Positions 1 through 8,405 of a stretch of 64,000 nucleotides of DNA are shown one piece after another (position 1 is the first letter of the stretch; the number at the start of each line of letters is the position of its first letter). The translations under genes were made by a program, and so were the position numbers. Below the pieces are notes generated by a model. It was not told the origin of the DNA. It worked only from the letters and a program-made list of their open reading frames with translations, and ran no database searches. The stretch is from Acidimicrobiales bacterium (GTDB lineage: Bacteria; Actinomycetota; Acidimicrobiia; Acidimicrobiales; UBA8592): positions 1 through 64,000 of the forward strand of contig JASLWO010000068.1 of assembly GCA_030740795.1 (NCBI GenBank), read 5' to 3'.

Positions 1-1
1 T

Positions 2-664
2 GAAGGCGAAATAAAAATGGTTGCATCAATGATGTACCCCCACTCCACTATGCCTGAAGAACAACTTGAACGTCGTGTAGCTGCTATGAACCATGATGAC
101 CGCATGGCGATTGTTCGTGCGTATGTAGGAGACCGAGCCAATAGGCGCCATAAACCAGGAAGAGCTTTGGAAAGACCTTTCTATAGGTTCGATGTATTAG
201 TTGATTATGGGGCATTTCGAGATTTGCAACGCCACCGAATGCTTACCATGGAATGGCAAAAATTGAGCCCTTACCATGGCTACACTGGGTCGCCTTTGGT
301 AGATGCAGCTGGGATGGGATCAGTTTTTGATGACGCAATGGGTCGATCAGCTGATTTGCATGATCTCCTTATTGATGACTTCCCAGATCAGGCAGCATAC
401 GCAGTAAGTTTGGCTTATAAAATTCGTTTTAATATGAATATAAATGCCCGGTCAGCTATGCATATGATTGAACTTCGGACCACGCCTCAAGGACATCCTT
501 CTTATCGTGAAGTTGGGCAAGAAATGCACCGCTTAATATCCGAAGAAGCTGGACACCACGTAGTTGCAGAAATGATGAAATTTGTTGATCACACAGATGA
601 AACTGACCTCGAACGCTTACAAAGCGAAAGGCGAGCCGAAGAGAAACGACAGTCAAATAAGTAA
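2..664 (+). CDS. ThyX-like (flavin-dependent thymidylate synthase-like) protein, 5' truncated by window edge
   Basis: Contains RHRMLTMEWQKLSPYHGY, a degenerate version of the ThyX RHRxxSxNExSxRY motif. The frame is open to the left edge (gaa ggc gaa ata aaa atg). Confidence 0.6.
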   Translation, partial: EGEIKMVASMMYPHSTMPEEQLERRVAAMNHDDRMAIVRAYVGDRANRRHKPGRALERPFYRFDVLVDYGAFRDLQRHRMLTMEWQKLSPYHGYTGSPLVDAAGMGSVFDDAMGRSADLHDLLIDDFPDQAAYAVSLAYKIRFNMNINARSAMHMIELRTTPQGHPSYREVGQEMHRLISEEAGHHVVAEMMKFVDHTDETDLERLQSERRAEEKRQSNK

Positions 665-746
665 TAATCCTCAAAAACTGCGTTTTGACACCTATGAACC
701 GAAGAAACGCTCTATAGTCCCGTGATAAGCGAAATAGTGAGGGACC

Positions 747-1169
747 ATGGCGACTGACCATAATTCTGATGAAGAAGAAAATGATGAAGCATTAGATCTA
801 GAAGATGTTACCCCTGAAGATGACGCAATTGAAGATGTTGAAGACTCAGAACTGTTTGAAGACCAAGATGATGATGATGACACAGATTTTGAAGAACCGG
901 CGTCGCTTGAAGAAGTAGCTGAATCAGAAGAAGCGGAGTCCGACTCCGATGAAGTAGAAGCTGATCTAAGCTCTATCCTCCAAGAAAGAATTTCAGCAGA
1001 GGATGATGATGCAACCGAGAAATCACCAACCAATGCCAAAACAGAAAATGATGAAACTCTTGTTTCGGAAAAAGACGACGAAGTCTTATGCTCCAGTTGC
1101 TTTACATTGGTAAGTCAAAAAGCAATAAACGCTGCGGACTCGTGCCCAAATTGCGGTGCAGACATTTGA
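747..1169 (+). CDS. Acidic protein with C-terminal CxxC...CxxC zinc ribbon (DUF4193-like)
   Basis: Highly acidic N-terminal two thirds, then LCSSCFTLVSQKAINAADSCPNCGADI; layout resembles actinobacterial DUF4193 proteins. Confidence 0.6.
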   Translation: MATDHNSDEEENDEALDLEDVTPEDDAIEDVEDSELFEDQDDDDDTDFEEPASLEEVAESEEAESDSDEVEADLSSILQERISAEDDDATEKSPTNAKTENDETLVSEKDDEVLCSSCFTLVSQKAINAADSCPNCGADI

Positions 1170-1190
1170 TATTCATCACCAACTATTTCA

Positions 1191-1655
1191 ATGATTGAGA
1201 ATGCCAGACTTGCAAATTTAAATGACCTTAAAGAATTTGAAAGTTTATTTACTGCAGCACGCCGAGAAACTACAACAAAAAAAGGTTCTGAACTTTGGCT
1301 AAAGTTCGATGCTGTCCAGGGTTCAGCAGAAAAAATTTTCGACGAATTTATTTCCACTAAAAGTAAAGCACTCATTATCGGCGAATTTGATTCCTGTCCA
1401 CTTGGATACATGCTACTTGAGTTGCTCATGATTGAAGACGCAGAGGCAAGCAACATCCAAGAAGTCTTCGTTCTTAAAGAAGCACGAGCAGTGGGGGTAG
1501 GGGAGTCAATGATGAAATTTGCAATTGATTGGTCACGTTCTAAAGGCGCCTCTTTGGTTCTTGGTCGGACATTGCCAGGTGATAGAGAAACAAAGAATTT
1601 TTTTGAAAAACACCGACTTACTGCAAGGTTGATCGAAGTCTCTAAGCAACTATAG
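1191..1655 (+). CDS. GNAT-family N-acetyltransferase
   Basis: EVFVLKEARAVGVGESMMKFAIDWSRSKGASLVLGRTLPGDRETKNFFEKHRL fits the GNAT core. Confidence 0.7.
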   Translation: MIENARLANLNDLKEFESLFTAARRETTTKKGSELWLKFDAVQGSAEKIFDEFISTKSKALIIGEFDSCPLGYMLLELLMIEDAEASNIQEVFVLKEARAVGVGESMMKFAIDWSRSKGASLVLGRTLPGDRETKNFFEKHRLTARLIEVSKQL

Positions 1656-1676
1656 GAAGATTACTGTTAGAGCTAT

Positions 1677-2804
1677 CTATTCACTGATAGCCAAATTAGC
1701 GATAGCCGGAAAGCGTTCCGCGTGTTTTGACAACAATTTTTCAAGGTCTTTATCTATCACTGAAGGCAGACTGACTGGATGGACTTTAAGGCGTATCGGA
1801 GAGAAAGCTATTGCTTCGGCTACGATCGCCCATCTATTCGTTGGTGTCTCACTATTGAGCGCTTCCCCTGCCTGTCTAGCTAATTCTAGTGCGAGTTCTT
1901 CAGGTAATTGAGCTCCTGCTTTGGGGGGGCGAGAACTGAAATTTAAAGCTCTAACTAGCTTTCCTTCTTCCAATGCACTCTGAATGATCTTAAGCCAATC
2001 TTCATGTTCTCTCTCAATCCTTTTTTTCAAAGCAAGTTCAAGTTTCTCTTTCAAAACGAGAGCTTCTGAAGATTTCGCTGAACTCTGAGATGCAGCGACT
2101 ACAGATCTAAAATCTTGTAAATCAATGGTATCGCTAGTCTTATCAACAGCTTCGGCTCGGTCTAGCCATTCAGCCGCTTTCAATTTGATTACGAGTTTCT
2201 CCGCATAATCAAGAATCGGTTCATTGAAACCTGTAGGTAAATCCATAGTCTTCAGCGTGTCTCTTAATTTAGGAATTGAACCACGCATCAACTCTCTTGC
2301 GAGTGGACGGTGCAGGACTGGCAAGCTATCTAAAAAATCATTTCGATTACGACGTTTGGGTTTCAACCGTTTCCCTCGAGGAGGTTTAAAAGTTCGCGAT
2401 TTTCTCTTTGGTTTAGTTTTCGAAGTGATTCTTGTCTTTTTTCTTTCTTGATTATTTCGTCGCGCCTTGTCGGAATTCTGGCTAGCTCTTTGCTTCCCAC
2501 CAGACTTTTTGCGTTTCCTCTTCGCAACAAGTGAAGTCGTTACACTGCCATCATTGTTACCGGAGCCGATTATTTCAAGAAGCTGAGGTTCTTCCCTTTT
2601 GGCCTTGGGCGGGAAAACAGAAATTATCTCTATACCGTCAAGCAAAAATTCAGCTTCAACTCTAAAAGTTTGACCAATTTCCGATCCAGTTGGAAGCAAG
2701 ACAGTTTTGATGACGCCTTTGGGCTCTTTCGCTCCAACTGCGCGCCACGTGTGTAATGATTCATCCACTTTGCTGGTAATTTCTATTTCTAGTCTACTAG
2801 ACAT
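1677..2804 (-). CDS. Hypothetical protein with long Lys/Arg-rich linker
   Basis: Long ORF; basic stretch KRKKSGGKQRASQNSDKARRNNQERKKTRITSKTKPKRKSRTFKPPRGKRLKPKRRNRN between two folded-looking regions. Start probably at MSSRLEIEI. Confidence 0.6.
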   Translation of the reverse strand: MSSRLEIEITSKVDESLHTWRAVGAKEPKGVIKTVLLPTGSEIGQTFRVEAEFLLDGIEIISVFPPKAKREEPQLLEIIGSGNNDGSVTTSLVAKRKRKKSGGKQRASQNSDKARRNNQERKKTRITSKTKPKRKSRTFKPPRGKRLKPKRRNRNDFLDSLPVLHRPLARELMRGSIPKLRDTLKTMDLPTGFNEPILDYAEKLVIKLKAAEWLDRAEAVDKTSDTIDLQDFRSVVAASQSSAKSSEALVLKEKLELALKKRIEREHEDWLKIIQSALEEGKLVRALNFSSRPPKAGAQLPEELALELARQAGEALNSETPTNRWAIVAEAIAFSPIRLKVHPVSLPSVIDKDLEKLLSKHAERFPAIANLAISE

Positions 2805-2887
2805 CAAAGAAAGGGTATCCGCATGATGCAGCCCTTCCACACAATGGTTATACAGGCGCTCAAATGGAGTAGGATGATCATATTCAA

Positions 2888-2972
2888 ATAGGGGAGCTTG
2901 TTAGCAGGCTGAGAATGCAGGAAGGACTGCAGACCCTGGAACCTGATCTGGATAATGCCAGCGGAGGGAAAT
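2888..2972 (+). ncRNA. TPP riboswitch (THI element)
   Basis: GGGGAGC...GGCTGAGAATGCAGGAAGGACTGCAGACCCTGGAACCTGATCTGGATAATGCCAGCGGAGGGAA immediately upstream of a thiamine transporter operon; matches CTGAGA / ACCCTTTGAACCTGATCTGGATAATGCCAGCG consensus. Confidence 0.95.
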
Positions 2973-2973
2973 T

Positions 2974-4089
2974 ATGAAATTGGCAACGAAACTAACTTCG
3001 GTGATGCTAGCCATCGTATTAGTGCCGGCTTTAAGCATTGCCTGCTCTAGCTCAAACAAAAACAGTCATGAGACAAAGCCTGAATGTTTAGAAAATGGAG
3101 ATTCCACAGCAATAACCACAACTGAATTGGATAAGGCGAATGCGTCGGGAGAATCAATTGATTTAGTCGTTTACGATGCTTTTCTTGCTCCTGCTGGCGC
3201 ATTTGAGAGCTTTACACAAGAGACTGGGATCGCTGTAAATATTCTCACAACAGCAGATACAGGGACAATGGTGTCCCAAGCCGTCCTTACTTCCGGTAAT
3301 CCAATTGGAGATGTAATGTTCGGTGTAGATAACACATTCCTTTGCCGAGCATTGCTGAACAAAGTATTTACACCATACGAACCATCCACGTGGAATCAAT
3401 TAGACAATGATTTGAAATTAGATCAATTCGCGCGGGTTATTCCTGTTGATTATGGAGATATTTGCCTAAATTATTGGATAGATCAAGAAGAAATTCAGCC
3501 GGAAAGCATTAAAGATTTGACGCTAGAAAAATTTGCTGGAACTTTAGTAGTACAGAATCCAGAAACTTCAGCACCGGGTATGGGTTTTCTATTAGCTTCC
3601 ATAGCGATCTTTGGTGAGAATGATTGGGAACAATTCTGGGACGACCTCCGAAAGAACGACGTAGCAGTAAGATCAGGTTGGACTGAAGCATATTACGAAG
3701 ACTTCTATAACGGTGAACGAAAGATCGTGACAAGCTACGCGACGAGTCCTATAGCTGAGTATATTTTCGCTGATCCACCAGTTGAGAAACCGCCAACTGG
3801 AATTATAGAAGATTCTTGTTTCCGTTCCATAGAGTTTGCAGGTGTTCTGCGAGGAACGGATAGCCCGGTAGCTTCAGCTATGCTCATTGACTTTTTGACA
3901 TCAACTTATTTCCAAGAACTTATTCCAGAAACTAACTTCGTATTACCTGCTAATACTCATGCTAAATTGCCTGACACGTTCCTTAATTTCCTCCAAACTG
4001 ATGTCGAACCAGTGATGATTAGCCCTGATTTAATTGAGCGAAATAGAAACGATTGGACTGAGCGCTGGACACAGATCGTTCTTCGTTAG
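2974..4089 (+). CDS. thiB: Thiamine ABC transporter substrate-binding lipoprotein (ThiB-like)
   Basis: Lipoprotein signal (...SIACSSS), periplasmic binding protein architecture, C-terminus NDWTERWTQIVLR, downstream of TPP riboswitch. Confidence 0.85.
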   Translation: MKLATKLTSVMLAIVLVPALSIACSSSNKNSHETKPECLENGDSTAITTTELDKANASGESIDLVVYDAFLAPAGAFESFTQETGIAVNILTTADTGTMVSQAVLTSGNPIGDVMFGVDNTFLCRALLNKVFTPYEPSTWNQLDNDLKLDQFARVIPVDYGDICLNYWIDQEEIQPESIKDLTLEKFAGTLVVQNPETSAPGMGFLLASIAIFGENDWEQFWDDLRKNDVAVRSGWTEAYYEDFYNGERKIVTSYATSPIAEYIFADPPVEKPPTGIIEDSCFRSIEFAGVLRGTDSPVASAMLIDFLTSTYFQELIPETNFVLPANTHAKLPDTFLNFLQTDVEPVMISPDLIERNRNDWTERWTQIVLR

Positions 4090-4092
4090 GGG

Positions 4093-5736
4093 ATGCCAAA
4101 CGTGAACGCAACAGTAAAAAAAATTTCTGCACTGACAACAGTTATCGCATTTCTTATTGTCAGCGCTTTCTATACCGTCTTCTATTTCTATCCAGTCGGC
4201 AAAGTACTGAATTATGGAACAGGATTTTCAACTGTCTCACGAGTCTTCAATTCATCAGCAACGTGGAAAGTGATTTGGTTCACGACTTGGCAAGCAATAG
4301 TTTCGACTTTCATTTCAGTTATTGTCGGAATTTGCATAGCGAATGTTTTCACTAAATTTGAATTCCGGGGCAAGCAGGTACTAAAAGCACTTGCAATAAT
4401 CCCTTTCGTAATGCCGACAGTTGTGGTGGCTACAGCATTTATTTCAGTAAATGACTTTCTTCACTTAAATGGAACTCCATTTAGCCTGCAAGGCAGCACG
4501 TTGGGGATAATAGTTGCCCACGTTTTTTTCAATACAGCGATTGTTATCAGAACAGTTGGAAGTATTTGGCCTCAAATAGATTTCGAATCAGAAATGGCAG
4601 CGAGAACATTAGGGGCCAACTCATGTACTACGTTCTTTCGCGTTACTCTACCTCAATTAAAAACCAGTATTTTTGCATCAGCCTCATTAGCATTTCTATT
4701 CACATTTACTTCTTTTGGAGTGATCCTCCTTCTGGGTGGTTTAGAGAAGGCAACCTTAGAGACAGAAATTTGGCGTTATGCTACACAGCGTACTGACTTC
4801 GAAACTGCAGCCACGCTTGGCATAATACAACTTGTAATTATCATTATAATGCTAGCTGTAAATACCAGATCAAGAAGCCTGATCACGCCTGCAAAGAAGA
4901 GCGCTGCTGCTTATAATCGGTCCAATTATACAAACCCCCGTCTCATACGACTACGACTGACTTCGTGCATTGTGTTTATAACAGGTTTTTTAGGGCTACC
5001 GTTCGCCATCCTTATAGAACGCTCCTTAAGTGCATCTAATGGCTATTCTTTCCAATATTACAAACAGATATTTCTGGAATCTTCTGAAAGATTTAGTATC
5101 TTCGGAACGCGAAGAGCAATTTTCAATTCACTACTATGGGCATCATTAGCAATGGTGATCGCCACTATTTTGGGTCTTCTCGCAGCTGTGTTAATGACGC
5201 ATAAGTCAAAAAAAATATCACGATCATCGGATATATTCCTTCTGTTGCCGCTTGGGACCTCAGGTGTTCTAATTGGCTTCGGAATAATCGTTGGTTTAAA
5301 CACATCCATTTTAGATGTGCGCTCTGAATGGTGGATAGTCCCAGTTGCACAATCAATACTAGGTGTGGGATTCGTTTCTCGTATTGTGTCGACTGCTATA
5401 ACAAATCAAGATCCCGAATTGAAACAAGCAGCTCAAACATTAGGAGCTGGACCTGCAAAAGTGTGGTGGCACATAGATATGCCTATAGTTTCCCGCTCGC
5501 TAGTAGCTGGAGCAACATTCGCATTTGCGATAGCGATAGGAGAATTCGGAGCGACAGCTTTTTTAGCCAGACCACAACGCCCAACTATTCCAACGGCAGT
5601 ATTTAATCTGCTTGGGCGACCAGGTGCAGCGACATTCGGTCAGGCTATGGCGTTAAGCGTTATTCTGGCTTTAATAACTGCAACTGCAGTTTCGTTGCTA
5701 GAGAGAACTGGTCAGGTGGTTGGTAATGAAATCTGA
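4093..5736 (+). CDS. thiP: Thiamine ABC transporter permease (ThiP-like, two BPD_transp domains)
   Basis: Two EAA-type motifs (EMAARTLGANSCTTFFRVTLPQL; KQAAQTLGAGPAKVWWHIDMPIV), many TM segments; operon with ThiB. Confidence 0.85.
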   Translation: MPNVNATVKKISALTTVIAFLIVSAFYTVFYFYPVGKVLNYGTGFSTVSRVFNSSATWKVIWFTTWQAIVSTFISVIVGICIANVFTKFEFRGKQVLKALAIIPFVMPTVVVATAFISVNDFLHLNGTPFSLQGSTLGIIVAHVFFNTAIVIRTVGSIWPQIDFESEMAARTLGANSCTTFFRVTLPQLKTSIFASASLAFLFTFTSFGVILLLGGLEKATLETEIWRYATQRTDFETAATLGIIQLVIIIIMLAVNTRSRSLITPAKKSAAAYNRSNYTNPRLIRLRLTSCIVFITGFLGLPFAILIERSLSASNGYSFQYYKQIFLESSERFSIFGTRRAIFNSLLWASLAMVIATILGLLAAVLMTHKSKKISRSSDIFLLLPLGTSGVLIGFGIIVGLNTSILDVRSEWWIVPVAQSILGVGFVSRIVSTAITNQDPELKQAAQTLGAGPAKVWWHIDMPIVSRSLVAGATFAFAIAIGEFGATAFLARPQRPTIPTAVFNLLGRPGAATFGQAMALSVILALITATAVSLLERTGQVVGNEI

Positions 5737-6763
5737 GGGCTTAAGAGTGGCTGGCCTTTCCGTACATCTGAATGAAACGCCAATTCTTTCTGACATTAAT
5801 TTTGAAATCAGAGCAGGAGAGACTCTTGCTATTCTAGGCCCCAGTGGATGCGGGAAAAGCACCTTACTGAAATCCATATCCGGATTAGTTCCTATAACTA
5901 CTGGTGATATTTTTTGGAATTTGCAAAGTTTGCTTTCCAGTCCGGTTCATAAAAGGGGTATTGGGCTGATGTTTCAAAATCATGCTCTATTCCCGCACAA
6001 AACCGTTCAAGAAAATGTTCGTTTCGGTTTGGAAATGAAAAAAATACCTAAAGGTCAATCCGATGATGCAGTGAGAGAACTACTCGATCTAGTTGGATTA
6101 CGAGGGTACGAGTCACGATCAGTTCAGACACTATCAGGTGGTGAAAGTCAACGAGTTGCATTAGCAAGAGCCCTAGCGCCGGAACCCAAACTCATAATGC
6201 TTGATGAACCATTCAACGCGCTTGATCGTTCTTTACGGCGACGGTTAATAGAAGAAATTTATGGGATTCTCACGTCGCTAGGGATAACAACGATTCATGT
6301 CACCCATGACAGTGAGGAAGCATCGCAGGTAGCTGACTCAGTCCTTCTCATGGATAATGGAAAGATAATGGACCATGGAGAATTTAGTGAAGTTATCAAA
6401 TCGCCGAAAAATGCTATATCGGCAGAACTTTTGGGCCTACAAACACTATGGAAACCAAAATTGGAAAACAAAAATGGGTTGCACGGCTTAAATTCACCTT
6501 GGGGTTATAAAGAATTCCCTGAGCCTACTGCCTCAAGTTACAAAGTATTGGTCCGGCCTGAAAACATTAAAGTCGATCCTGCTGGAGTCGAAGCAGTTGT
6601 TCTTAATAATGTGTACATCTCTGGTCAGAAGTTAGTGAAATGTAGCGTATTGGATAGTTTCAGCGTGCATGTAAAGACTGACGAAGAATTTAGCATCGGC
6701 CAAAGTATCAAACTTCTGTTGAACCTTGAGGACATTGAAATCCTTTTAGAACACGCCGAGTAA
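5726..6763 (+). CDS. thiQ: Thiamine ABC transporter ATP-binding protein (ThiQ-like)
   Basis: Walker A GPSGCGKST, signature LSGGESQRVALARAL, Walker B LIMLDEPF; overlaps the permease gene. Confidence 0.85.
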   Translation: MKSEGLRVAGLSVHLNETPILSDINFEIRAGETLAILGPSGCGKSTLLKSISGLVPITTGDIFWNLQSLLSSPVHKRGIGLMFQNHALFPHKTVQENVRFGLEMKKIPKGQSDDAVRELLDLVGLRGYESRSVQTLSGGESQRVALARALAPEPKLIMLDEPFNALDRSLRRRLIEEIYGILTSLGITTIHVTHDSEEASQVADSVLLMDNGKIMDHGEFSEVIKSPKNAISAELLGLQTLWKPKLENKNGLHGLNSPWGYKEFPEPTASSYKVLVRPENIKVDPAGVEAVVLNNVYISGQKLVKCSVLDSFSVHVKTDEEFSIGQSIKLLLNLEDIEILLEHAE

Positions 6764-6764
6764 G

Positions 6765-7754
6765 TTAATTTTTGAATGCTTCTGCTATGAGCCGATATGA
6801 GTTGAGTCGTTTTGAATGGTCGTGGCAAATGCTTACAAGTAACAATTCATCGCTAGCATACGCTTTTGCAATGTCTTCAAGGCCTTGGCGAACGTGATCA
6901 GGAGTTCCAACTACCATCGGTCTGTTAGGATCCGGCAACTTAAGTTTGTTTGGCGAGTTCCTGTCTGAATTAGTTTTCGGTATTGGACCGCGTAAACCAT
7001 CAGAACGCCATCGTTCAAGACTTTGCAGCATCTCTTGAGCCTCGTCTTCAGTATCAGCACACAAAACACTGACTCCTACTGAAACTTCTGGCGTAGGATG
7101 CTCATCAGAAGGGGAGTAGTGCTCACGATACAGATTGCATGTGCCCGCACCGTTTCCATTTATAAAGTGCGCCCAGCTCAATGGCAGACCGCAATGTGCG
7201 GCCACGCTAGCTGAACCCTCACTTGATGCTAGTAACCACATTTCAGGAGTTGAGTCCGTTTTCGGTAAAGCTTCAATTCCAGCTAGGGGACCACTAACAA
7301 CACTAAGTCCTCGTAATAGTTGACGTATTTCGAGTACCGAATTCAGGTAATTCTCCGAACCAGATGCATTGCCGTTTGATTGAAGTGCATAAGCTGTTCG
7401 TGCATCAGAACCTGGCGCCCTACCTAAACCCATATCTATGCGATTGGGGTGAAGAGCTTCCAGAACTTGGAAGTTTTCAGCAACCTTCAAAGACGAATAG
7501 TGACTTAACATCACTCCGCCAGAACCAACACGAATCCGATCAGTGTTCTCAGCGATATGGCCAATAAGTATTTCTGGGCTTGAACCAGCTAAGCCATGCA
7601 TACCATGATGTTCAGCAACCCAATACCTATAAAAACCAAGTTCATCAGCTAATACAGCTAAATCTATTGAATTTCGTAATGCCTCTGATGGGGAAGTGCC
7701 TTCGGGGACAGGGCTTTGATCTAATACGGAAAGACGCACAACATATGGTCCCAT
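6765..7754 (-). CDS. LLM-class (luciferase-like) flavin-dependent monooxygenase
   Basis: RLSVLDQSPVPEG...ELGFYRYWVAEHHGMHGLAGSSPEILIGHIAENTDRIRVGSGGVMLSHYSSLKVAENFQVLEALHPNRIDMGLGRAPG. Confidence 0.9.
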   Translation of the reverse strand: MGPYVVRLSVLDQSPVPEGTSPSEALRNSIDLAVLADELGFYRYWVAEHHGMHGLAGSSPEILIGHIAENTDRIRVGSGGVMLSHYSSLKVAENFQVLEALHPNRIDMGLGRAPGSDARTAYALQSNGNASGSENYLNSVLEIRQLLRGLSVVSGPLAGIEALPKTDSTPEMWLLASSEGSASVAAHCGLPLSWAHFINGNGAGTCNLYREHYSPSDEHPTPEVSVGVSVLCADTEDEAQEMLQSLERWRSDGLRGPIPKTNSDRNSPNKLKLPDPNRPMVVGTPDHVRQGLEDIAKAYASDELLLVSICHDHSKRLNSYRLIAEAFKN

Positions 7755-7845
7755 TAATGCTCATTTAAGTCACATCAAACCCAAAACGTCAACTAGAGGC
7801 GCAGTTATGGTAAGTATGTTAGTAACAATATCAACAAGGAGAGAT

Positions 7846-8208
7846 ATGAAACCTAAACTATTACATGCCTGGGTTAGTAACCGAGCAAATGACCTCAGGA
7901 CTACATTGCTGGTTTATACCGGAGCCACCGTAGCTACTTTATTTCTAATCCGTGATGCAAGCGGATTTACGAGCGAGATGCAGTTTGCAGTAGCAGTTGC
8001 AATTATCTCATTTGGTGTAAATGCACTTGTATGGTTTGATGGGGCAATAGCGGACATCGGAGCAAGCACTTCATCTATGGACGAGGAACTTGCCAACTCT
8101 GAAATGGGGAAGAATTTTAGAAAGGCCCCCTTTATCGCTTTCAGAGTTATGGCTTTTGCCATTGTTGTGTTGAATACGGTTGCACAAGTAATAGCACTAT
8201 ACGCATAG
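7846..8208 (+). CDS. Small integral membrane protein, unknown
   Basis: ORF with three hydrophobic segments; start at MKPKLLHAW with RBS aaggaga. Confidence 0.55.
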   Translation: MKPKLLHAWVSNRANDLRTTLLVYTGATVATLFLIRDASGFTSEMQFAVAVAIISFGVNALVWFDGAIADIGASTSSMDEELANSEMGKNFRKAPFIAFRVMAFAIVVLNTVAQVIALYA

Positions 8209-8405
8209 GCTAAACATAGGACGGGGCATTACGCAGAACATCATCAGTTCGCCGGAAATACACGTTATGTAAAGTAATGTTTACCAGAAACCCTTAAATT
8301 CCTGTATTGCGCTTATTTGCCCTGATATAGGGTCGAGGTAATAAATATCGGATTTTTAGTGAACTGGTAACTGGTTTATCCTAGAGATCTACTAACGGAG
8401 GAAAT

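Noticed and set aside
692-1039. 115-aa minus-strand Ser-rich ORF
   Set aside because: Reverse complement of acidic GAA/GAT codons gives poly-Ser; artefact of the acidic protein on the plus strand.
8209-8405. Possible tRNA or riboswitch in the long gap
   Set aside because: No T-loop GGTTCRA-like element with acceptor pairing and no riboswitch core recognised by eye; retained only as a low-interest unexplained gap.
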